A stretch of 64,000 nucleotides of DNA from Scolanthus callimorphus (taxonomy: Eukaryota > Cnidaria > Anthozoa > Actiniaria > Edwardsiidae). The notes beneath the pieces were generated by a model, which ran no database searches, was not told the DNA's origin, and worked only from the letters and a program-made list of their open reading frames with translations. Where the stretch lies: the NCBI GenBank assembly GCA_033964015.1, contig CM066916.1, positions 14,548,501 to 14,612,500 of the forward strand, read 5' to 3'. The position numbers were made by a program, and so were the translations under genes. Position 1 is the first letter of the stretch. Every line of letters begins with the position of its first letter. Below, one piece after another: positions 1 through 11,400 of the stretch.

Positions 1-311
1 GTGTATGATTTTGTTTTCGAACAACGTGCGCGAAGGTTCTCAGTAACCTTAAAGAACTTAGAAATAGAGCGGAGTTCATTGTATGACTAATATGAGTGTC
101 GAACACTAAACGCAAAGTGAATACTCTTAGCCAATTAAAAACTAAATAGTAGAACTAGCTTTGTGGCTGCTGCATTTTTAAAGCTGACGTAAGAGCTTCC
201 GTAGTAGACACGCTTGAACACAAGCGAAAGCCAAGGATATCCGAACCACGTGTGATTCATAGGGCGGATTTTCAGGTTATAGATTTGGTCAAATAGTCAA
301 ATAGATTTGGT

Positions 312-400
312 TACGGAGGAGCTTTTGTCTGGAACGCACTTCCGGAATCCATACGAAGTAGTTCATCCCTTGTGCCTTTAAAAAAAGCTTGATGAACTAA
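312..400 (+). mobile_element. LINE ORF2 3'-end remnant
   Basis: Translates as YGGAFVWNALPESIRSSSSL followed by a short basic stretch and TAA. This resembles the C-terminal GAxLWNxLPxxIR block of CR1/L2-type non-LTR retrotransposon ORF2. Only the end of the ORF is present; upstream is too diverged to read. Confidence 0.6.
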
Positions 401-464
401 CTCCCTGTTTCTTTATGTCCTTTTTGATAATAATATATTACACTGCATAATTAGTATATATAAT

Positions 465-606
465 AGGACTCCATGCTGTCTAATTAAGAAAAAAATTGGA
501 TGATTCAGAGGAACTCCAAAATTGGACGAGGCCGCAGGCCGAGTCCAATTTGGAGTTCCGAGGAATCATTCATTTTTTTCTTAATTGGACAAGCATGGAG
601 TCCTGT
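465..606. mobile_element. Short palindromic element
   Basis: Ends read TAGGACTCCATGCT and AGCATGGAGTCCTG; inside, TCCAAATTGG-type sequence mirrors across a GC-rich centre at 530-545. GTCCAATT motifs continue to about 715, suggesting further decayed copies. Confidence 0.6.
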
Positions 607-870
607 TATTTATTAATTATATAACATCCATGTTCAAACCCAAACTGTCCAATTTTAGCGCGAACTGTCCAATTAGAGCGCGCGCGATCCAATTAAAAAA
701 TAATTGGACGATTCAAGAAAAATCGATCTGCCGGCACAATGGGATTTCGAGCTGGCTATATAATTATAATTTTAAATCTGTACATAGTGTAGTGTAAATA
801 TTCCAAACACGCCTTTTATTGAAACCAGATTATATATATACTTATATAATCTGATAAACTACCGTGTTAA

Positions 871-923
871 ATAAAATTACTCTCTCTCTCTCTCCCACGC
901 AAACACACACACACATACACACC
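871..923. repeat. CT and CA microsatellite
   Basis: (CT)n followed by (CA)n-like dinucleotide repeats. Confidence 0.85.
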
Positions 924-1559
924 GTCAAAAAGTAAATTAGACCCATTTGTTGAAGTCTTGGATCTTTATTAAGCTAGCCGAATGGAGGAGGCGGAAGCTG
1001 ATTTTGATTTTGATTAAAGTATTATGGGCAAAATCGTTCTGCGCGTGATGGGCTAATCCGATTGCTGAACTCACGCGTGCATGATTTCAAAAGGGATACA
1101 GTTACCACTTGAACGAAAGCACAAGTACAAAACTATCAAGAGGTCGCTTTCTTCTCTAGTGTGAATCACGCGAGCACGAGAGAAACAAAGCAAAAGCTGT
1201 GTGGAGTTGTTTTGGTTGATTCAAACTTGCGTTGTGTTTTCTTCCTGCGCCAACTCTCATAACTCAGATAATTGCCTGTGACATAATCTTCAATCACGAA
1301 CCCCCCTCTGGACCTTATCCAAATGGGATTTTACTTTTTACTTTTGAAACTTGGATTGCGTCACTAGTCATGCGCAGAAGTGAATATATATGCGGCGCAC
1401 ATGCATATAGTCTGGAACAAAAAAAAAACCTTTATATAGACTTATCCGAGAGAGGAGACCTGTGTCTTCTCACGGAGCGGTTCCTACAGTCTGTTTTTGC
1501 ACGGCGCAAAGACTGACTAGTAGAAAAACTTTCCGAGGGGGAGGATCTTGAAATTGTGA

Positions 1560-1870
1560 ATATTTATCGTTTCAAGGTTCTTGGATCAAAATGAAAGCTC
1601 TAATATTGACGCCCTCGTATCTTTTAGGGGGTATAATTCGGGTTCCAGTTATCTTTTAGGGTATAAGACGAAAAAAGGCCAATTTTCCCAGAAAATGGTA
1701 TCTTTTAGGGTGTTCGCGGCGAAAATGCGAGACGCTAGTGCTGGTGCTCGGTAGGCTGTATTCCCAGCCGTTGTTTTGGCATGGAATTTGAGACCCATGT
1801 ATCTTTTAGGGGTTAAAATTCTGGTTGACCACGCCTAGTTTGGTATCTTTTAAGGTTGAAATTTTATTGT
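1560..1870. repeat. Dispersed motif ATCTTTTAGGG, unclassified repeat
   Basis: Five to six spaced copies of TATCTTTTAGGG. The reverse complement (CCCTAAAAGATA) recurs at 39380-39730, so this is a dispersed family whose ends I could not define. No coding signal seen in 410-2413 otherwise. Confidence 0.5.
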
Positions 1871-2413
1871 CCCGACGAGCACCCCCGCCCGACGACATAT
1901 GGGAGTCCCCCGTCCGGGTGTTGAGTATTTTAATTTTAATACGCGTACGATTGTCGCCTATGTTATGTGTCGGTGTCTACGACACGACTTGGCTTTGACT
2001 TACACAAGCACGACTATGACGCGTACAACGCGCAAAAATCGCTGACATTGCGTGACCTCGTACCATATTTGGCTAAAACATCGTAGGGTTTTAAAACGCG
2101 TTTCCAAATCCTACGATATTTTTGGAGTCCCGCGATTCTAGTAGGTGTGTCGTGCGCTACGATTAGAGTTGTAGGCGAAAATCGTACAGTGTGAATCAGC
2201 CTTAACGTTAGTAACAATAACAGTAAGTGAAACATGAACGCAACAAAGACGCAAAATTTAGACGCCAAAAATATTCCCGACAGACTCCATTCTCTTATTA
2301 ATATGGAAAATAGGTATAAATCCCGTCCGTTGTACAGTTTATCTCTCGGGGTCTAAAGGTCGGGGGGACACAGGTAACCCGTTTGTTTAACATGTGGATA
2401 TCGTTGGTTGCAG

Positions 2414-2494
2414 CTAAAGTCAGCTGGTACCCAGTGCCGCGAGAAAGTGACCGAGTGTGACTTACCCGAATTCTGTAATGGCAAGTCTGAGCTG
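2414..2494 (+). CDS. ADAM exon: disintegrin loop
   Basis: Phase 0 to phase 0, 27 codons, acceptor TTGCAG and donor GTGAGT. Encodes the end of the disintegrin domain, including the loop CREKVTECDLPEFC and the following CNGKSEL. The Arg and Asp-Leu-Pro-Glu-Phe spacing fits RX6DLPEF. Confidence 0.93.
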
Positions 2495-5400
2495 GTGAGT
2501 ACGACAATAATTTTAGGCACAGCCTTCCCATAGGGACATTGTAGCCGTGGCTAGGGTAAGGTACGAAAATACTTTTAGGCACAGCCTACCCATAGGAACA
2601 TTGTAGCCGTTATTCCCTGGCTAGGGTAAGGTACGAAAATACTTTTAGGCACAGGCTACCCATAGGGACATTGTAGCCGTTATTCCCTGGCTAGGGTAAG
2701 GTACGAAAATACTTTTAGGCACAGCCTACCCATAGGGACATTGTAGCCGTTATTCCCTGGCTAGGGTAAGGTACGAAAATACTTTTAGGCACAGCCTACC
2801 CATAGGGACATTGTAGCCGTTATTCCCTGGCTAGGGTAAGGTACGAAAATACTTTTAGGCACAGGCTACCCATAGGGACATTGTAGCCGTTATTCCCTGG
2901 CTAGGGTAAGGTACGAAAATACTTTTAGGCACAGGCTACCCATAGGGACATTGTAGCCGTTATTCCCTGGCTAGGGTAAGGTACGAAAATACTTTTAGGC
3001 ACAGCCTACCCATAGGGACATTGTAGCCGTTATTCCCTGGCTAGGGTAAGGTACGAAAATACTCTTAGGCACAGCCTACCCATAGGGACATTGTAGCCGT
3101 TATTCCCTGGCTAGGGTAAGGTACGAAAATACTTTTAGGCACAGGCTACCCATAGGGACATTGTAGCCGTTATTCCCTGGCTAGGGTAAAGGGAGCCTGT
3201 CACACAACTGCGCAGCGGTTCTATTCGGTATCCAAGAATGTCAAGCTTCAATAACTCTAAAAGTGAAATCCTCTATTCTATGTGTGCACTGCTATCATAT
3301 CAATACCGTTACTATATTCTTTCAGTGCCCCGCTAACAGATTTGTTCACAATGGTAGAAGCTGTGGCGATGGCAAGGTATGAAGTACACACCAATTCACG
3401 CATCAAAAGTATCATGATTTTAAATCTTAAGGAAAGGTATTTATATAGCGCTTATTCATCTCTGTGCTAAGCATTTATTTCCTATTTCTTGGGAAATATC
3501 GACTTTCTAGTGGTCCGTTCCTGCGGCCTCACGAACAACTTAACGTGGCCCGCGCCATATAAAGTAACACAACGTAATTGTAGGATTTGGCCATAAAAAT
3601 AATTTGTTGGTGCTGTCATAGCAAAGATTTACCACGCCCAGCCAAACGTGTCTGTTCTCTTCTTTACAGTTACACTAGAACGTTCCGTTTGTTACCTTTT
3701 AGAGCCTTGAGCATTACAGTCAGCGGCGTATGCACTATTTTAAAAAGCTACGGTCACGCAGTATTTTGCAATTTCACATGCCAAGCTTATGAATGCAGTG
3801 CAGTATTTTTTCCAAAGCCGCACAAATTTGTGCAAGCATACCACTGACAGTTCGTTAGCCTCCCGACCGACCTTGCTCAGTGACGCAAGCTCTTCGTACT
3901 CAGTGCTGCTAGCGTGACACTCCGTGACGTGCTTGTAAGCTCTTCGTACTCGGTGCTGCTAGCGTGACACTCAGTGACGTGCTTGTAAGCTCTTCGTACT
4001 CGGTGCTGCTAGCGTGACACTCAGTGACGTGCTTGTAAGCTCTTCGTACTCAGTGCTGCTAACGTGACACTCAGTGACGTGCTTGTAAGCTCTTCGTACT
4101 CAGTGCTGCTAGCTTGACACTCAGTGACGTGCTTGCAAGCTCTTCGTACTCAGTGCTGCTAGCGTGACACTCAGTGACGTGCTTGTAAGCTCTTCGTACT
4201 CAGTGCTGCTAGCTTGACACTCAGTGACGTGCTTGTAAGATCTTCGTACTCAGTGCTGCTAGCGTGACACTCAGTGACGTGCCTGCAAGCTCTTGGTACT
4301 CAGTGCTGCTAGCGTGACACTCAGTGACGTGCTTGTAAGATCTTCGTACTCAGTGCTGCTAGCGTGACACTCAGTGACGTGCTTGAAAGCGCTTCGTGCT
4401 CAGTGCTGCTAGCGTGACACTCAGTGACGTGCCTGCAAGCTCTTGGTACTCAGTGCTGCTAGCGTGACACTCAGTGACGTGCTTGCAAGATCTTCGTACT
4501 CAGTGCTGCTAGCGTGACACTCAGTGACGTGCTTGTAAGATCTTCGTACTCAGTGCTGCTAGCGTGACACTCAGTGACGTGCTTGCAAGATCTTCGTACT
4601 CGGTGCTGCTAGCGTGACACTCAGTGACGTGCTTGTAAGATCTTCGTACTCAGTGCTGCTAGCGTGACGCTCAGCTTGGCTGGTCACGTAACGAATCGAA
4701 CATTCGATGGTCTGGTTCAAGGGTAACAATTTGTGGCTCTGCGAGTGAATGTGACATGTGTTACCCTTCATCTCTTTTCAGGGTTATTGCTTTCAAGGCG
4801 TATGTCCAACATTAGACAGCCAGTGTCAGACACTATGGGGCTCGGGTAAGTTATATGTTGCACTTGGATATTTGCACTATAGGCTCTTTGCAGCTGAATA
4901 GTCATGTGCTTGTTACTTCCACGATTCCCAAGGGTAAATCAACCAAACCTAGCTGGGATGCAAAGAAACGTTTTAGTTTATTTGTTTGCGAAATAATTTG
5001 ACTGGAAAAAGTGATTTGACCAAGTTATTTATGAGCAAGTTAAGATATTACATATCAGTCCCGTTTCTAGTTCATTCTCGTTCCCAGAGCCTCTCGGTAA
5101 TCCGGAAGTCCTAGAATCTAAGACATCCGGTATTGTCGGTTAGGCAAATGTCAAAATGGCGAGTGGAAGAATCGGCCTACGATTGTCTGCCGCCAGAGCC
5201 TTCGACAAACAACAACAGCGAGTAGGAGTAGGCTCTGGGAACGAGATTGGTTTCTAATGGACGATTCCAGCTATAACGCACGCGCGCGCTGCATGTCGGT
5301 AGATGTGGGACATTAGTCGAACAAACTGTTAAAAAACGCGCGCGCAGCATTCTGGTATTTGTGGGACACGGCTTAAGCTTGGGCAAGAGGAGGAGCTTCA

Positions 5401-8400
5401 CAAAATCCATCTTGTTCAACTGTCAAATCGCGCGCGCGTCATCCGGCCATTTATAATATGACTCAAAAGCGATGCATCATGGGAAGACTGACAGACCTCC
5501 TCTTGTAATTCTCGTACCCAGAACTCCCCGGCTCGTCACCTCGCGGGGGAAGCTCTGGTGACATCCACCGACGCATGCGTAAAATAAAATTGTGATTTTA
5601 TTCTTCACAATTACTTTAGGCGTTCAAGTCGAAGGCATAGGTTGAATGACGTTATTTTGACAGATACGTTTTATAAAGCCAGATTAAGCTACTTTTATGT
5701 ACGCGTGCGTGCTATTTCAGCCAATCAGCGAAGGCCCTCAAATGGATGTCACCAGAGCCACCCTGCGAGCAGACGAGCCGGGGAGCTCTGGGTACGAGAA
5801 TGTGTTCCTCTTGGCTTGGGCATTCCTGATATGTGTTCCTCTTGGCTTGGGCATTCCTGATATGTGTTCCTCTTGGCTTGGGCATTCCTGATATGTGTTC
5901 CTCTTGGCTTGGGCATTCCTGATATGTGTTCCTCTTGGCTTGGGCATTCCTGATATGTGTTCCTCTTGGCTTGGGCATTCCTGATATGTGTTCCTCTTGG
6001 CTTGGGCATTCCTGATATGTGTTCCTCTTGGCTTGGGCATTCCTGATATGTGTTCCTCTTGGCTTGGGCATTCCTGATATGTGTTCCTCTTGGCTTGGGC
6101 ATTCCTGATATGTGTTCCTCTTGGCTTGGGCATTCCTGATATGTGTTCCTCTTGGCTTGGGCATTCCTGATATGTGTTTCTCTTGGCTTGGGCATTCCTG
6201 ATATGTGTTCCTCTTGGCTTGGGCATTCCTGATATGTGTTCCTCTTGGCTTGGGCATTCCTGATATGTGTTCCTCTTGGCTTGGGCATTCCTGATATGTG
6301 TTCCTCTTGGCTTGGGCATTCCTGATATGTGTTCCTCTTGGCTTGGGCATTCCTGATATGTGTTCCTCATGGCTTGGGCATTCCTGATATGTGTTCCTCA
6401 CGGCTTGGACATTCCTGATATGTGTTCCTCACGGCTTGGACATTCCTGAATAAAGAAGAGCGCGCGCGCTTATAGCTCGAATCGTCCGCGTCCCAGTTCA
6501 ACCACGTGACAGACGAACTGCAAAGGGCCTATTGCGTCATTTTGCTACGACTACCAGAATCCATTTCAGTTTTCGTTTCTTCTTATTGTTTTCTTGGGAA
6601 CAATAGCGGTAGCTACACGCAACGCAAAATAAGTAAAATACGTCATAGAGCGGTTTTCACATGACTGTCGTGAAAACAATTGCAATTGAGCAATCACTAG
6701 CCAATCAGAATCGAGAGAAATCACCACTTGCTCCTAAATGGCTTTTCTCTCAGCCAATCACAAGCCGAACCAATTACTAAGTAATTATGCAATTGTATTT
6801 ACTAAAGAATTTGATTGGCTGAGAAAAAACGAGTAGCCAATGAGAACGCAAAGCAATCGCAATTACATAACAAGTGTTGACAGTCATGTGAAATCCGCTG
6901 TAATGTGAGTGGCCAATTATTTGCACTATAGACCGTCACGAAGTTCTCCTAGTCCAGGTTACTAGTGCAAAGAAAATACACTTAAACCAATCAGAAACGA
7001 AACCCATCAACAACGAACCAATCAGGAGGCGAAGTGTTGACGACTTGCGTTTAGTCGTGACACAAGAAAACACTAGCGACGATTGCTAGACTAATGTTTG
7101 TTTTTTTTGTTTGCAATCTGTTTGGCTGGGAGAGCAAGGTCGCGTGCTCAGCCAATCGAAAGGTGCGAGGGAGAGAAACCCCTGCGAGCAAGCGTTTAGC
7201 GCCGTCCTCAAACATGGATGAATAAGTTGACTCGAAAGGCTAAGAAAACGCAAAAACAAAGTAAATCAGCTGATTTACTTTCTGATTTACTTTCGACGCT
7301 AATCTGAAATCCGCTCTATGTAGAGTTTTATGTTTTATTTCTGTCGTAGAGGTGACATCTGGACCCAGGCGCTGCTACACGATAAATACGAAGGGGACCT
7401 ACCACGGTTGCTGCGAAAAGCTACCAAATGGTACATTCCGGCCCTGCAAAGCGCAGTAAGTCCTTCTAGACTTTACTATTTCTAGTTCAATATTCCGGAC
7501 CTGCAAAGCTCAGTAAGTCCTTGTAGAGTTTACTATTTCTAGTTCAATATTCCGGACCTGCAAAGCTCAGTAAGTCCTTGTAGAGTTTACTATTTCTAGT
7601 TCAATATTCCGGACCTGTAAAGCTCAGTAAATCCTTGTAGAGTTTACTATTTCTAGTTCAATATTCCGGGCCTGAAAGCTCAGTAAGTCCTTGTAGAGTT
7701 TACTTTTTCTAGTTCAACTTCTCGAGAGGATTGTTCATTTAGTTGTCCTACCCTGTCAGCAAAGCTTTCTTTGTGTCAGTCCGTATGCATTAGGCTGCGT
7801 CGCAAGAATTTCCGTGTTGTTGTAGCGGAGAAGAAGCATAAAAAGCGGAGAAGACTTGATGAGCGTGTTTTTGGCCGTGCTAATAATTCCTTCCCTAACG
7901 TCTCCTTTCGTTTTACGCTGACCCTCATTTTCCATAACAACAACACAACAACAACAACAGTCTTTAAATTTTGTACTTTTCTATTTACATTTGATAACGT
8001 CGCCAAAATCTCGGTAGTCCAGTCTTTCCTTATTGTCTTGGGGTTTCCCAGTCCCAAAACGCAACGGGAACGGCCCCCTAGAAGCATCGAGAGTGATGTA
8101 CGCCCCATCTCCCTGACATGCCATATATCGCCAAGATAATGGACAGATTTACGCGCGCGAGTGTTCTCCCGGGGATTACCCAACAGTTTGCGATGACCGG
8201 AAAATCATGCCCAGAATAATATTGTAGCTTCTCCCACTGGAGGCACTCGATAAAGGGGACTGTTGGGTTAGGTGTTTTTTTTTGCAGACTTTAAAAAGGG
8301 TTTCGACCTTGTGGACCACCGTAACCTATTAGATAAGCTTAGCCAGTTAGTTCATCCCTGTATGTTGATTTGGAAGGCATTCTAGAGGGGAGATACTTTT

Positions 8401-11400
8401 ATTAAAAAGCTAGTACTAGGCGCAATTTCACGCTTAAATGAAAAAAGTTAGGCGTGACCTAAACAGGCGAAATTTCAAACCCTGCATCTCCCTCTCCGCC
8501 TCTTAGTTTGAAGCGGGGGAATTCCCCATGGAAGGCGTTTGGGTCCGCTGCTATTCGCGATAATGGTCAACGCGCGCTACGTTTGTGGACGACATAACGG
8601 CACTTGAAACAATTCCTTGAAATGTGCCTTAAAAATAGGTCTCGTTTCTTATAGCTGGTTCACACTAACAACCCGCGAACCAAGTTTTGACGTTTTAAGG
8701 CAAAACAGTACATAAATAACGACATAGCATTGCAGCAATAATGTAAAGTAACCGTGCTTATATAGCGCTTGTTCTCAAAGCACTGAGCGCTTTACATTTT
8801 GGATAAACCATTCTATAGAAACCAGGTTTTGTAAACATGAGTGTGTGTTAGTATGGTGAGTTCTGTGACACAGAGGTTGGGCAACCTCCAACGGTCCTCA
8901 TGATAGTGTAGTGTGTGTGAGAGAAGGGACCGACGCGAAGATCTAATATCTGCCATTTGCAGATGTTATAGTAAAGGCAGCACCTTCTCAGCACTAATTG
9001 TATTTTAAAAGCGTTCCCTGAGTCAAACATCTAAGCAACCCGGTTGCTTTTGCAAAACATCTAAGTGATGTTTGTGTTAGCAATGTGTTTTGTGTGATCG
9101 TAGGTAGCCGCCAAAACACGGGTTTACGGTTGATTTAGAGTTCGCAGTAATTTATGTGATCTTTTATTTCGCTTCAGGGATATATATTGCGGCATGTTAC
9201 ATTGTACCAATGTGAAACAAGACCTGCCAATCATTGGCGCGGACCGCGAGGTGTACACGTACATATGGCCGACAGAAGATGGTGGCAAAGTGAAGTGCAA
9301 GTAAGATCTTGATACTGCAGTCTTTGCTTCCTGGATATTTTTGTTTTGTTTATAAATTCACGCACTTGCTGGCAGATATTCCGTTCAAAGAGTTTTGCTA
9401 CCAAATAAAGTCAGGCGTTAGTTCGCCCATGTTTGTAGAGTAAAAAAATGATTCTTTCATTTGCGAAAATCTCTGCCTTTGGTTCATTATTCTTCCCTTC
9501 TTTAAGTGCGTGTAACACCAAATCGAAATGACTTTACAACTTGGGCTAAAATGAGCTGAACATGATGTTACCACCGAGACCTATCTTATAACAAAGAATG
9601 AATGTTCTCGGAACTTTGTTCTCGTATTTTTTAAGGGCTGAGCTACACACAACGAATGGTAATTTTTCAGCGTCACGAGTTCCTTTTTTTTGTGACAAGC
9701 GATTTTAATATTTAAAAATATTCACGCGCAGAATGCAATGAGCCGTGTCATTAGGTCGTTCTCACTTGATTCATTAATTTCGATTGTTATTGTCAAAGGA
9801 AACATCTAATTACCTTTCATTCGTACAAAAAATGTCAGCTTCCTCCAAATGGCACGGCTCATTGCATTCGACGTGCGAATCTATGTTCACACTGAAAATG
9901 TAACTCTCATTCTTTGTCATAAGATTTATCTCGGTTAGAACATCTCAAGAACATCACATCGTATTTAGTTGTAAATCATGTATATTCCATGTCGTCTCAG
10001 GCAGCCCAATCGTTTTTTTTGTTGTTGTTGTATAGAGGAAATAATTTATTTCAATGTTTTCTAAATAAAAAGGGACGTAACTTTTCCTGTCTTCTATCAC
10101 AGACGTTTTCCCGCAAACAGAATACTCAAAGTTTACAGTTCGCGCGAAAATGATGCAAAAGAAAATAGAAGACGGCCAAAGTAATAATAGTCTCTGTCCC
10201 TCGTTATTGAAAAGAATCTTGAAATTATTTTCTTCTGTCCACAAAATTAGATTGGCCTGCCTGTAATGTCGTAGGCACATTAGGAAAACCACACAGTCCC
10301 TATTGCGTTGGTGGATTTTTTTCTACGAAATTGTTCGGCGCTAGTAGCAACTTGCTCGACACATTTGCAAATTGATCGAGCACGTTGATAATCAATATTG
10401 CAATGTTGTTCGGCAATGTTCCAAAGTTGTGAGAAAACGAACATCTGGTTTGACTGTATCGTTACCAACCATACATCTTTTTCTTCAGGAGCGTGATTTT
10501 AGATGTCGGCAATGGAATCTGGAATGACGGAGGTATGACCAAGGACGGCATTAAATGTGGCGACGGAAAGGTAACGATCTTCAAATCGTCAAAGTTATCC
10601 GCACTTCAATTTGTCAAACCAAAAGGATCCGTGATGACGTCATACAGGGATATGACCATGACGTCACAAAGGAAGGTTGTCATGGTTACATCAAGGGCTG
10701 TTGTCATGAGGTTACAACGGGATGTGTCTAATAGCTAAGAGCGGTCGTAGAGTCTGAGGTATGTTTCGAACGTCGTTTTTTTTTGCCGCGTCGAATCTAG
10801 TTCAGCCGATTGTTTTCTCCATTTTACAACCAAAGGAATAATAAACAAGGAAAACAAACTTTACATTCCCTGATGTTCTGATGTGCTTCGACTAGATATA
10901 AGCTTGTGCACTAGACGAAGAGTCCTCTAAGGACACTTTGTCCAGCAAATGAAATTTCTCACGATTAAATTCGACGCGGTAAAATTCGACGTTTGAGACA
11001 GCCCTGAGATCCAGAATGTGATTGCCGTCGGCAAGGATTAGTCGCGTGGTATTTAACGTTTGTCCAGAATTGAGCTTTTGTAGACAGATTTGGAAATTTT
11101 GTGCCATGACGTATCTTGCGTGTTTTCATATAGATGTGCTACAACCGACGATGCCAAAATGTCACAGCAGTTGCTGCAGCTCAACCGCAATGCCATAATA
11201 ATTGCAATAATAAAGGGGTAAGTTGGCTTGGAATGTATGAACTTTTCTATAAGCTTTTTGTCAATGTCTTTACAACGAAGTAGTTTGGACACATACAGCT
11301 AAAACCACAGCCTTAGTAAATGGCGTTCTTGGTGGGCTCCTTGTGGAGGGTGGAGATTTTTATTTCGCCATTGAAACGACTGAACAGCCCAAGACTACGT

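Noticed and set aside
2508..4675. CRISPR-like arrays
   Set aside because: Units are contiguous tandem copies without unique spacers, inside introns of an animal gene.
5712..6401. 229-, 210- and 179-codon antisense ORFs as a repetitive protein gene
   Set aside because: They exist only because a 31-bp intronic minisatellite lacks antisense stops; all three frames are equally open.
7771..8183. 122- and 135-codon overlapping ORFs as separate genes
   Set aside because: The plus frame contains part of a LINE RT; the minus frame is its shadow.
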